64,000 bases of DNA from Verrucomicrobiaceae bacterium (lineage in GTDB: Bacteria; Verrucomicrobiota; Verrucomicrobiia; Verrucomicrobiales; Verrucomicrobiaceae). Position numbers and translations under genes: made by a program. This document shows, one piece after another, positions 1 to 8,230 of this stretch. The first letter of the stretch is position 1; every line of letters begins with the position of its first letter. The notes beneath the pieces were generated by a model that did not search any database, was not told the DNA's origin, and saw nothing but the letters and a program-made list of their open reading frames with translations. The stretch spans positions 21,090-85,089 of the forward strand of contig JAIBCL010000026.1 in assembly GCA_019694165.1 (NCBI GenBank), written 5' to 3'.

Positions 1-412
1 TCAGTCGTTGCAACAGCGATTTGTATTCCGCCGAGGGATAGAAAGGATAGACCGGCCAACTGTCGTGGATTTGGTCTTTGCACTCCACGCGGGGGACGCC
101 CTGGGTGTAGATCCACTCGGGCGAATCCGGCCCCACACCCAGAGAAAGATAGATGAACTGGTTTCTCCTGACCGCCGCATCCATGGACTCATCCAAGGTG
201 CTCCAATCGAAAGCGCCCGGCTGCTTTTCCACATCCGCCCATCGTTGAGTGAATGCCAAGCCCTTCAAGAATGGGTGATCCTTCGGATCAAACGACGAAC
301 CGCGATCCCACACGCCAAACGCACTCGGAGGCGGCGCGGCTTTACCTGGCGTTTGAAACAGCGCAGTCATCAAGCTGATGACGCCAATGAGTCTTTGGAG
401 CGGCGTGTGCAT
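1..412 (-). CDS. Secreted glycoside-hydrolase-like TIM-barrel protein, 3' part cut by window edge
   Basis: Reading the minus strand from an ATG at 410-412 gives 137 codons without a stop, running off the left edge. The N-terminus is a plausible signal peptide (MHTPLQRLIGVISLMTALF). It is followed by a stretch with the look of the first beta/alpha units of a GH42/GH10-type clan A barrel: a hydrophobic strand GLAFTQRWADVE, then GAFDWSTLDESMDAAVRR, then FIYLSLGVGPDSPEWIY. It starts 38 bp downstream of the sulfatase stop on the same strand, so the two are probably co-transcribed. Exact family and substrate cannot be given because the catalytic acids of such enzymes lie further along. Confidence 0.7.
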   Translation of the reverse strand, partial: MHTPLQRLIGVISLMTALFQTPGKAAPPPSAFGVWDRGSSFDPKDHPFLKGLAFTQRWADVEKQPGAFDWSTLDESMDAAVRRNQFIYLSLGVGPDSPEWIYTQGVPRVECKDQIHDSWPVYPFYPSAEYKSLLQRL

Positions 413-450
413 AAGGGTAATGCGTTTGCGAATGTGTGATGAGCAGCGGT

Positions 451-1977
451 TCAAGGGCGCGTGCGCGGAGATTTCTGGAGCGTGGCAAGTTTCACAGCCA
501 TCGCCTTCACGCGGTCAGCATGCGCAGAGGCGACGTTCATCTTTTCGCCTGCGTCGCCCGAGAGATCGTAGAGCTGGGATTCATTGGCGTTTGCCGTCTC
601 AGTGCCAGTCAGTGGCTTGAATGGCTCGGCACCGGGCGCAGGCTCGATGTATTTCCAGTTTCCCTCGCGCAACGCGAGACGCTGCGAGTGCTCGATCACA
701 TACTCACGCCCGTGTGTTGAATCACCGAGCAGTGCAGCGGTCATGTCGAGCGAGTCAGGCGCATCGGCATCGCCGAGCTTCTGCCCGGCCATCGCCGCGA
801 ACGTCGCCAGCAGATCAACCTGGCTCACCATCGCATCGCTCACGCCGGGCTTCACGCGCGCAGGCCAGCGAGCGAGGAACGGCACGCGCGTGCCCGCCTC
901 GAAGCGGCTGTATTTGCCCCCGCGAAACTGCGCGCCAGGCTTGTGATCGCCGAGCTTCTCCACAGACTGATCTTTGTAGCCATCGTCAATCACCGGGCCG
1001 TTGTCGCTGGAGAGCATGATCAGCGTGTCCTGCGTGAGGCCATGTTTCTCGAGCGTGGCGAGCACTTCGCCGACGCTCCAGTCGAACTCCGCAATCGCAT
1101 CGCCACGCGGTCCCATGCCCGTCTTGCCCACGAAGCGCTGATTCGGCACCCGCGGCACATGGATGTCGTGCGTGGCGAAGAACAGGAAGAACGGATGATC
1201 CTTCTCGCGCTCGATGAAATCCACTGCACGCTTCGTGAAGGTGTCCGCCATGTCCTCGTCCTTCCACTGCGCCGACTTGCCACCCGTGAAGTAGCCGATG
1301 CGTCCAATCCCGTTCACGACCGCCATGTTGTGCCCGTGCGACCAGTCCATCTTCAAGCTCGCGCGATCCTTCACGCCATCGAGTTCGCCGGGGAACGGGT
1401 TGTTGTAATCCACGCGCAACGGATCGCTCGGATCGAGCCCGACCACGTTGTGATTCTCCACATACACGCACGGCACACGATCGCCCGTCGCAGCCATGAT
1501 GAAGCTGTAGTCAAAACCCGTCTCATTCGGGCAAGGCGAGATCGCCTTGTTCCAGTCGAGCTTCCCGCCCTTCGCGCCAAGACCGAGATGCCACTTGCCC
1601 ACCACACCCGTCGTGTAGCCAGCTTTCATCAACATCGAAGGTAAGGTCGCACGCGAGAGATCAATGATCAGCGCCGCATCGCCCGGCAGAATCTTCGTGC
1701 CCTCGCGTCGCCACGGATATTCGCCCGACAGCAACGCGAAGCGCGACGGCGTGCATGTCGCCGAAGTCGCGTAGCCGGATGTGAAGCGCAATCCCTCGCG
1801 AGCCAGCCGATCCACATTCGGCGTCGCCACCCGCGTCGCCCCGTAGCAACCCAGGTCACCGATGCCCACGTCGTCGCCGTAAATGAGAACGATGTTGCGC
1901 GGCCGATCGGCAGCGAATGATGTGCAAGCCAGCAGAGCCAGCGATGCGAGCGATATGAGAAACGAGCGTGGCTTCAT
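451..1977 (-). CDS. Secreted sulfatase (arylsulfatase family)
   Basis: A 508-residue alkaline-phosphatase-superfamily sulfatase that would remove sulfate esters from carbohydrate. I chose the ATG at 1975-1977 because it begins a clear signal peptide (MKPRSFLISLASLALLACTS) directly before the mature start; an in-frame ATG four codons upstream (1989) is also possible. The metal-binding GDD lies at residues 34-36. The formylglycine motif C-T-P-S-R is at 75-79, with the Cys that an FGE enzyme would convert. HDIHVP and a C-terminal HSQRLALREGNWKYI segment are typical of the family. It is divergent from the XylR/AraC regulator, 100 bp away, and upstream of the truncated glycosidase, which suggests a sulfated glycan target. 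Substrate unknown. Confidence 0.93.
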   Translation of the reverse strand: MKPRSFLISLASLALLACTSFAADRPRNIVLIYGDDVGIGDLGCYGATRVATPNVDRLAREGLRFTSGYATSATCTPSRFALLSGEYPWRREGTKILPGDAALIIDLSRATLPSMLMKAGYTTGVVGKWHLGLGAKGGKLDWNKAISPCPNETGFDYSFIMAATGDRVPCVYVENHNVVGLDPSDPLRVDYNNPFPGELDGVKDRASLKMDWSHGHNMAVVNGIGRIGYFTGGKSAQWKDEDMADTFTKRAVDFIEREKDHPFFLFFATHDIHVPRVPNQRFVGKTGMGPRGDAIAEFDWSVGEVLATLEKHGLTQDTLIMLSSDNGPVIDDGYKDQSVEKLGDHKPGAQFRGGKYSRFEAGTRVPFLARWPARVKPGVSDAMVSQVDLLATFAAMAGQKLGDADAPDSLDMTAALLGDSTHGREYVIEHSQRLALREGNWKYIEPAPGAEPFKPLTGTETANANESQLYDLSGDAGEKMNVASAHADRVKAMAVKLATLQKSPRTRP

Positions 1978-2077
1978 AGGAACTGCCATGATGAAGCCAC
2001 ACGGGTCGTGATTCCGCAAAGAGGGAACAGAGCAATTTGTGTAGATATCCGGTCTCAACAGCATAAACTCCCACACC

Positions 2078-3298
2078 ATGCCCGCCAGACGTTCTTCGCT
2101 GAAACCATCCGACCGCAAACCCACGCGCCTTCGCTCTTCCAAATCAGAGCCACCGCACGTCGCCCTGTTGGTCGAGACTTCCTTCGGCAGCGGGCGTGAC
2201 ATCCTCACCGGTATCGCCCGTTACGTGCGCGAGCACGAGCCCTGGCTGCTGTTTCACGAGGCGCGCAGCATTGACCAAGAGTTGCCGCGTTGGCTCAAGA
2301 ACTGGAAAGGCCACGGCATCATCGCGCGCGTGCTGACTCCCGCGATGGCAAAGGCACTGCGCCGCACATGCATTCCCGTGGTGGATGTGCTCGGCGTGGT
2401 GCCGGATGCCGGGTTTCCGCTCGTGCATGTCGATGATGAAGCCATCGGCGTCATGGCCGCCGAACACCTCATCGTGCGCGGCTTCAAGCACTTCGCCTTC
2501 TTTGGCCTCGAAGAGCGAAACTGGTCCGCCGCACGTGAACGAGCCTTTATCCACGACGCACGGCGACATGGCTTTGAGACCAGCGTGCGCCGCGTAAGCC
2601 CACGTCAGGTGAATGATGACTCATGGGAAGTGCATCAGCGTGACCTCGCGGAGTGGATCAGCAGTTTGCCAAAGCCTGTCGGCCTCATGGTGTGCAGCGA
2701 TCATCGCGCCAGTCATGTGCTCGAGGCCTGCCGCCGTGCTGGCGTGCGCGTGCCTGATGATGTCGCCGTCATCGGCGTGGATAACGACCAGCCCCTTTGC
2801 AACATCTGCAACCCACCCCTCACCAGCGTCTGGCCCAATCACGCCCTCGTCGGCTACGAAGCCGCGCGATTGCTCGACCAGATGATGCGGGGCAAGAAGC
2901 GCGTGCCCGCCCGCACGCTCACGCCGCCGAAGGAGATCGTCACACGCCAGTCCACCGACACGCTTGCGGTGCAGGACGAACTCGTCGCCAAAGCCCTGCA
3001 CATCATCCGCGAGCGCGTGTGCGACGCCATCCGCATCGACGAAATCGCCGCTCTTGTTGGAGCCTCACGCAGCGTCCTGCAACGCCGCTTCCGCGCCGCC
3101 CTCGGCCGCACGCTCAACCAGGAACTCATCACCCAACGCGTCACCGCCGCCCAGCGTCTGCTCATCGACACGCAGCTCTCGCTAGCCGATATCGCCGAGC
3201 GATGTGGCTTCCGCCATCAGGAATACATGGGCGTCGTCTTCAAAGCCGAGACCAAGCAAACGCCTGCGCAGTTCCGAAACCAGGCGAGAGAAGGATAG
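2078..3298 (+). CDS. XylR-type AraC-family transcriptional regulator with sugar-binding domain
   Basis: A 406-residue regulator. Residues about 26-285 form a periplasmic-binding-protein type I (LacI-like) ligand domain, with PHVALLVETSFGSGRDILTG at the start and DVAVIGVDNDQPLCNICNPP near the end. Residues about 305-405 are a double helix-turn-helix AraC domain, with GASRSVLQRRFRAALGRTLN and LSLADIAERCGFRHQEYMG. This is the architecture of XylR and of many Verrucomicrobia and Planctomycetes carbohydrate regulators. It is divergent from the sulfatase, so it most likely controls that gene and its neighbours in response to a sugar. The N-terminal 25 residues are basic and probably disordered. Confidence 0.93.
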   Translation: MPARRSSLKPSDRKPTRLRSSKSEPPHVALLVETSFGSGRDILTGIARYVREHEPWLLFHEARSIDQELPRWLKNWKGHGIIARVLTPAMAKALRRTCIPVVDVLGVVPDAGFPLVHVDDEAIGVMAAEHLIVRGFKHFAFFGLEERNWSAARERAFIHDARRHGFETSVRRVSPRQVNDDSWEVHQRDLAEWISSLPKPVGLMVCSDHRASHVLEACRRAGVRVPDDVAVIGVDNDQPLCNICNPPLTSVWPNHALVGYEAARLLDQMMRGKKRVPARTLTPPKEIVTRQSTDTLAVQDELVAKALHIIRERVCDAIRIDEIAALVGASRSVLQRRFRAALGRTLNQELITQRVTAAQRLLIDTQLSLADIAERCGFRHQEYMGVVFKAETKQTPAQFRNQAREG

Positions 3299-3304
3299 CA
3301 GGCT

Positions 3305-4072
3305 CTATTTCAACGCCTTCTCGGTCAGCGCTTTCCGATTATCCGTCCACGCCGAATTCGGCTTCGCCTCCCAGATGCGGAACTTGCGAAAGCTCGCGGA
3401 GAGGGGCGGAACTTTGTCGAAGCCGTTGGAGTAGCCCGTGACACCGAAGCTGATGTAAGCTTTGTCGGCGGCCACTTGTGGATGCGCGCCAATGATGGTC
3501 TGGCCATCAATGGTGGTGACCATCTCGTTGCCTTGCACTTCGATGAGCACGGTCTTCCACTCGCCTTTCGCGATGGGTTCGTTCACTTCGCCGAAGGGCT
3601 CGTTCTGGTCGGGGCCGTCGTGATCGTGGTCATCCTTCTGCGTGGAGAATCCGTCCTTGTTGATGATGAGCCGGCAAAGATGCTCGACGCGATTCTGCGC
3701 AGGGCGCGTCGACGTGGCGGGGCGCATCGCAGCGGGATCATCGATGCAGAAGACGATCTGGCTGCAACCATCGAGCTTCACGTCAAACTGCAGCACCGCA
3801 TTCTTCCACGGCAGTGCGAAGAATGCAGCCGCGCTATGATTATCCTTCTTCATCTGATAGCCGCGCAATGCGCCATCGACGATGTCCCACTGTCCAGGAT
3901 GAAACGACCAGCCGTGGGTCATGCTCGCGAGCGCGCCGCCTTTGAAGATGTCCGTCGGCATTTGCGCGAGGTCTTCGCTCGCGAGCAGCTTGCCGCGCTC
4001 AGTCATGAGTGCCTTGGGATCATCGGCGAACGTGAGGCTGGTGATGGCGAGAAGGAGGAGCGTGAGTTTCAT
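3305..4072 (-). CDS. Secreted DUF1080-like (concanavalin-like) protein
   Basis: A 255-residue protein with a short signal peptide (cleavage near residue 16). The body resembles the DUF1080/3-keto-disaccharide hydrolase family: HGWSFHPGQWDIVDGALRG at the start, then AVLQFDVKLDGCSQIVFCID, then EWKTVLIEVQGNEMVTTIDG and a closing FRKFRIWEAK strand, consistent with a laminin-G-like beta sandwich. It ends 3 bp upstream of the start of the next minus-strand reading block and is convergent with the regulator gene. Members often sit beside glycan-degrading enzymes. Whether this one is catalytic or only binding cannot be seen. Confidence 0.8.
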   Translation of the reverse strand: MKLTLLLLAITSLTFADDPKALMTERGKLLASEDLAQMPTDIFKGGALASMTHGWSFHPGQWDIVDGALRGYQMKKDNHSAAAFFALPWKNAVLQFDVKLDGCSQIVFCIDDPAAMRPATSTRPAQNRVEHLCRLIINKDGFSTQKDDHDHDGPDQNEPFGEVNEPIAKGEWKTVLIEVQGNEMVTTIDGQTIIGAHPQVAADKAYISFGVTGYSNGFDKVPPLSASFRKFRIWEAKPNSAWTDNRKALTEKALK

Positions 4073-4075
4073 GAA

Positions 4076-6430
4076 TCAGCGTAGCTTGGAATGCGAGCGC
4101 GAAAGTTCGATGTGATGACGCATCTCGTAGAACGCGAAGTAACCAGCCGCAGTGCAGCCTTCTTCACGCGCGGCGCGGAGTTGGTGGTCGATGGCGTCGG
4201 CATCGGTTGCGTGCGAAGGATTGGCTTGGTGAATGTAGCCGAGCCCGAGCAGCGGATGAATGCGGCTCATGTCGCCGCCGAGTTCGTTCGTGGCGATGTC
4301 GCGCATCGCGTGGCACTCGGCACGAAACCACGGCGCGCTCGCCGTGTATTGACCGACGCCGACGAAGTCCATCAGGTCTTCCTTCAACCAGCGCGGCCAG
4401 TCCTGCATCGCGCGATCTTTGTCGGGCGCAAAGCGAGCCCACACGTAGCCGCCGAGATGCGCGTCGGCGCGTGCTTTGCGAATCGCAGCGCGCAGCTCGC
4501 GAACGTAATCGGTAATGCGGTCGCGCTCCCACTGAATCCAGTCGCCATCACTCTCCTTCACCGTGTTCCACGGGCGATGGCTATCGGTCTCGAAGCCCTT
4601 CGCGCAGCGCGGACAGAAGCATCCGCTGCCGGGCCGCACGTAGTCCATCGCGACGCCGGCGACCTCATAGCGCGTGACGATCTCCGTCATCATCGCAGCA
4701 TGAAACGCGCGCACCTCTGGGTTCATGAAGCAATACCAACCCGTCGGTTTGCCCTTCGAGTCGAGCGCCGCCCAATCGGGATGCACCTTCAAATCCACGT
4801 CCTGTGCGATGCCGAGGATGTAACCGGCATACACTGGCACGCCGTGCTTCTTGCTCGACGCCGCTGCGGCAGCCATCACATCCCAGCCAAACGTCGCGCC
4901 CGGTGTGGCGATGCGACTCGGGTAATAGGTCTCTTTGTTCGAGCGCGCGTGAACCACGAGCTTCGAGATGCCTGCGGCTTTCGCGTCGGCGAAGAGGTCA
5001 TCCACACTCGATGCGCCGTGGCTTTCCTTCGTGGAGAAGTCCATCGACGGATAGCCCCAGCCGAGCAGCGCCAGCTTCTCTGGCTCTGCCGTCTTCGTTT
5101 CCTTCGCGGGCGCGATGATCACCTCTTTATCTACCGACTCCTCACGGATGCCATCGGGGAAGGCGAGGCGCACCTTCATGGAAACGTTCGCGCTCTCCGC
5201 ATTCGCAGGTGCAGCATCCCAACGATACTCACCCGTCGGCACGCCTGCGGCATCGGTTTGCTCGATCAAAGGCCAGGACTTGTCTCCCAGCGATGCACAA
5301 ACCTTCGGGCCGAAGATCGGAACACCCGCCTTCTTCGCGTCGATGAGTTCAGGCTTTACCAGCACCGACTTGCCATCGCGGCGTGCTTCCACACTCCACT
5401 CATGAGCACTCAAGTCCGCGATGGAAAACGGAGCCGCGACACCTCGCGCTCCAAGCGAGCGACTCAACAGCTCTGTCTTGAAGACCTCCAGATACTTCGC
5501 GCGTGGCGGCTCGGTCGGATAGACGAGAAAGCCCTTCGGACAGTCCGCGAGAAACACGTAGCCACCGGGCTCCAGATGCGATGCGCCAGCGGAGAACGCA
5601 TTCATTTTTACCACCACATCGCGCTCGCCAGTCGCGCTCAGGTCGATGCGTTCATCGGTGTGAATCTGCACGACGCGACGCTGCGTGGCATTGTAGAGCG
5701 TCCAGTATTGCGAGCCCCACGCGGAGGTCAGATACACCGGCGACGACTTCTTCACGTCGATGCGCGCATCGAGTTCGAGATTGCTCATGTCGGGAGCCGT
5801 GAGGTGAAACACCTGCGCCTTCGGCTTGAACTCCGTGAAGGCAAGCTGCGCACCATCGCCCTTGCCAGTGACCGTCATGAGCTTCGTTTCACGCGGTGGC
5901 GGAGTGAGATCGCGTGGCTTGCCCAGATAGAAATCATCGACGCACAACGCGCCTTCGTAACCCTGAAGATACAGGGCCGGACGCAGGCTCTTCACCGGCA
6001 CCGGGGCCTTCCATCGAGCCTCGCGATACACCCAACTGCCGATCTCACCGGGCTCCATCTCGAAAGGTCCATACCACGACACGCTGCTGCCATCCGCCAG
6101 CTCCACACGAATCGTGACACCGCCACGAGCACCCGCGCGCAACGGCTTTGCATCGAGCCGCACCCAAAACGCCGCCATCATGATCTCCGGCTGCGTTTGA
6201 TTCACCTCAATGACCTTCTTCGTGCTCACCGTCACATCAGCTTTGCCCGGCAGCGCCGTCATGCGCAGCGCGCCTTTGCCTGAATGCACGACCTCATGCT
6301 GAATCTCCGCGCCTGCTCCGAACGCCGATGTTTCCGTTTCAAAGTCACCATTCATGAGCCAGCTATCGGGCAATGCAGCCCAGCAGCTCGCGGTGAGAAG
6401 AGTCAGCAAAGTGGAAAGCAATCGTGTCAT
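4076..6430 (-). CDS. Secreted GHL10-like TIM-barrel glycosidase with N-terminal carbohydrate-binding-like domain
   Basis: A 784-residue secreted protein. Residues 1-18 are a signal peptide. Residues about 25-165 look like a carbohydrate-binding jelly roll (WLMNGDFETETSAFG, then GKGALRMTALPGKADVTV). From about residue 450 there is a barrel of the glycosyl-hydrolase-like 10 type, with LALLGWGYPSMDF, ISKLVVHARSNKETYYPS and PVYAGYILGIAQDVDLKVHP. AGVAMDYVRP is where a catalytic Asp would sit. A CFCPRC cluster just after it may bind a metal. The stop of the upstream gene overlaps this start by 4 bp (6427-6430), so the two are translationally coupled. Sugar specificity is unknown. Confidence 0.8.
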   Translation of the reverse strand: MTRLLSTLLTLLTASCWAALPDSWLMNGDFETETSAFGAGAEIQHEVVHSGKGALRMTALPGKADVTVSTKKVIEVNQTQPEIMMAAFWVRLDAKPLRAGARGGVTIRVELADGSSVSWYGPFEMEPGEIGSWVYREARWKAPVPVKSLRPALYLQGYEGALCVDDFYLGKPRDLTPPPRETKLMTVTGKGDGAQLAFTEFKPKAQVFHLTAPDMSNLELDARIDVKKSSPVYLTSAWGSQYWTLYNATQRRVVQIHTDERIDLSATGERDVVVKMNAFSAGASHLEPGGYVFLADCPKGFLVYPTEPPRAKYLEVFKTELLSRSLGARGVAAPFSIADLSAHEWSVEARRDGKSVLVKPELIDAKKAGVPIFGPKVCASLGDKSWPLIEQTDAAGVPTGEYRWDAAPANAESANVSMKVRLAFPDGIREESVDKEVIIAPAKETKTAEPEKLALLGWGYPSMDFSTKESHGASSVDDLFADAKAAGISKLVVHARSNKETYYPSRIATPGATFGWDVMAAAAASSKKHGVPVYAGYILGIAQDVDLKVHPDWAALDSKGKPTGWYCFMNPEVRAFHAAMMTEIVTRYEVAGVAMDYVRPGSGCFCPRCAKGFETDSHRPWNTVKESDGDWIQWERDRITDYVRELRAAIRKARADAHLGGYVWARFAPDKDRAMQDWPRWLKEDLMDFVGVGQYTASAPWFRAECHAMRDIATNELGGDMSRIHPLLGLGYIHQANPSHATDADAIDHQLRAAREEGCTAAGYFAFYEMRHHIELSRSHSKLR

Positions 6431-8076
6431 GGCGCGCGGAGAGAAGACGAAGCGATGACACCAATTTCTGCTTCCACCAACTGCAACGGCTTCGTCAGGC
6501 TCGTGGCCAGCAGCGTGACTTCGAGGTCGTTCCAGCCCGCCTGAAGCTGGCTTAATTCAACGACCGGCCACTGCACGCAAGCCTCCGTCGGTGGCGGGTG
6601 CGAGCCGTTGCCATGACGCTTGCCGGTGGTGACGACGAGTTGCTTCGCGACATCGCCCTCATGAAAGGCGTGACTGTTGATGCTCACGCGCATCGCTAGC
6701 GGAGCGAAAGCTTTGTTCGCGCCAGACAATCCGAGACGCAGACCGACGTAGCCGGGTTCAGCTTTTGCCAAGTCTTCGCCGATGAGCAATCGCAGCTTCG
6801 TCGTCTCCGCCGACTTCAACGCGACGGGCAGTTGCTTGCGATACTCGTAGCTGTCCTCGGAGTCGTGGAAGTAGCTCTGCGTGATCTGATAGCGACGATC
6901 ACCGAGGTGCTCGCGTGTGAGCCCTGCATTGATCGCGGCGACCATTGGCACGCTGAAGGCGGGGAAGCTGAAGTTGAAGAGCTGAATGCCGTCCGCGCCG
7001 AGCTGGCGTTGGTTCAAGATGGAGCCGAGCACCTGCGCGGTGTCGGGATCACGCGTGACTTCTTTTGAATAGGCCACCGTGTCGTGATTCGCAACGAACG
7101 GCCAGACGTAGCCACCGCGACCGTAGATGGAACCGACGACTTGCACGCCTGCGGGCTTTGCGATGCGCACGAACTCGTCGATGGGCATGTCGTGCGACAG
7201 CGTCATCAGCGGCGATGGGATGACAACATCGACGAGCCGCTGCTGCATCCACTTCTCCACTTCGAGCCCAGACCACGCGCAGTTCTTCAGCGACGGTGGC
7301 ACGCGCACAATGAGCGACATTGCGCGCTTTTGTTTGGCGGCGCAATCGTCGAGCCGCGCACGCACCTCCTTCACCATCTCGGTGATCAGTGGCGCGCCGC
7401 GTTGCGCTTCGCCGGGTGGGAAGAAGATTTGGAAGCGATTGAAGTCCAGTTCGAAGCCATCCATCAGATCTGCGTAGCGATCCATCGCCTCGAAGATCAC
7501 GGCCAGGCGATACGCGCGCACCTCGTCGCGAGCGTAGTTGAGCAGGTGCTTGTAGCCCGCAAAGGCGGCGACCGGCGACGTGCCAATCGTCGCATCCTGA
7601 TGCTCCATCCAGAATCGCCCCGTGAGCGGATACTCCAACGGATCGCTGGTGAAGTGCCCGTCGTTCATCCGATACGACGGCACGAACTTCAGCCCCCGCT
7701 CATGCAACCGCTCGCCAACGATACGCGGCGCATCGAGTCCCGCTTCAGTGGCGATGCGACACTTCTCGATGCGCGTCTTCCACGCCGGATCGTCGCTGTA
7801 TTTCGTGTGCCGCCAGCCCCAGGTGCTCGCGACTTTGGTCGGGTAATAGAGAATGTCCGAACCGGCACCGATGCTCCAGCACACCGTCTTCACCGGCAGC
7901 TTGGCTTCGTTGTCGATGAGTTCCTTGAGCTTGATGACGGAGGCTTCCGGCGTCGCGCCCCGAAACGAAAGATCGCCATCGAAGTTGTGCATCGGGCCGA
8001 GATCGGCGGCGTGAGCATGAAGCATCAGCACCACGGCGAGAGCTACTGTCGAGAGGGGAGAGATTTCGTTGGGCAC
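6427..8076 (-). CDS. Secreted TIM-barrel hydrolase-like protein of unknown specificity
   Basis: 549 residues with an N-terminal signal segment (cleavage near AHA-AD, about residue 24). The central part reads as a TIM barrel: LKFVPSYRMNDGH, then DLMDGFELDFNRF (a likely acid-bearing strand), then MSLIVRVPPSLKNCAWSGLE and VDVVIPSPLMTLSHDMPIDE. The last 130 residues resemble a beta-sandwich appendage (LRLLIGEDLAKAEPGYVGLR). It is coupled by a 4-bp overlap to the GHL10-like gene. No named family is certain, although comparable proteins occur in PVC polysaccharide clusters. Probably a glycosidase, by fold and company only. Confidence 0.7.
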   Translation of the reverse strand: MPNEISPLSTVALAVVLMLHAHAADLGPMHNFDGDLSFRGATPEASVIKLKELIDNEAKLPVKTVCWSIGAGSDILYYPTKVASTWGWRHTKYSDDPAWKTRIEKCRIATEAGLDAPRIVGERLHERGLKFVPSYRMNDGHFTSDPLEYPLTGRFWMEHQDATIGTSPVAAFAGYKHLLNYARDEVRAYRLAVIFEAMDRYADLMDGFELDFNRFQIFFPPGEAQRGAPLITEMVKEVRARLDDCAAKQKRAMSLIVRVPPSLKNCAWSGLEVEKWMQQRLVDVVIPSPLMTLSHDMPIDEFVRIAKPAGVQVVGSIYGRGGYVWPFVANHDTVAYSKEVTRDPDTAQVLGSILNQRQLGADGIQLFNFSFPAFSVPMVAAINAGLTREHLGDRRYQITQSYFHDSEDSYEYRKQLPVALKSAETTKLRLLIGEDLAKAEPGYVGLRLGLSGANKAFAPLAMRVSINSHAFHEGDVAKQLVVTTGKRHGNGSHPPPTEACVQWPVVELSQLQAGWNDLEVTLLATSLTKPLQLVEAEIGVIASSSLRAP

Positions 8077-8193
8077 GTTGGAGTCTAGGCTTTAGCCGAC
8101 TAGCAGGCAAGAACGCCAGAGCGTTCGAGCCGAATCACCTCACTCCTCGCGCTGCGCGCATCGTCGGGAGGCGGCTAAAGCCTGGACTCCAAC
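8077..8193. repeat. Palindromic intergenic repeat with 22-bp arms and internal hairpin
   Basis: The arms at 8077-8098 and 8172-8193 are inverted copies differing at one position out of 22. Within the 73-bp loop is a second hairpin, GAACGC-CAGA-GCGTTC (8111-8126). It lies just before the start of the 6427-8076 gene and contains no run of T, so it does not look like an intrinsic terminator. The nested palindrome resembles REP/BIME-type extragenic elements. Confidence 0.7.
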
Positions 8194-8230
8194 CTCCGCA
8201 TTCAATGCCGGGAGTGTGCTACGGGGTGCC

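Noticed and set aside
4091..6283. 730-codon open frame on the plus strand opposite the GHL10-like gene
   Set aside because: Arg/His-rich shadow of a high-GC gene with no signal peptide or family motif; the minus-strand reading has both.
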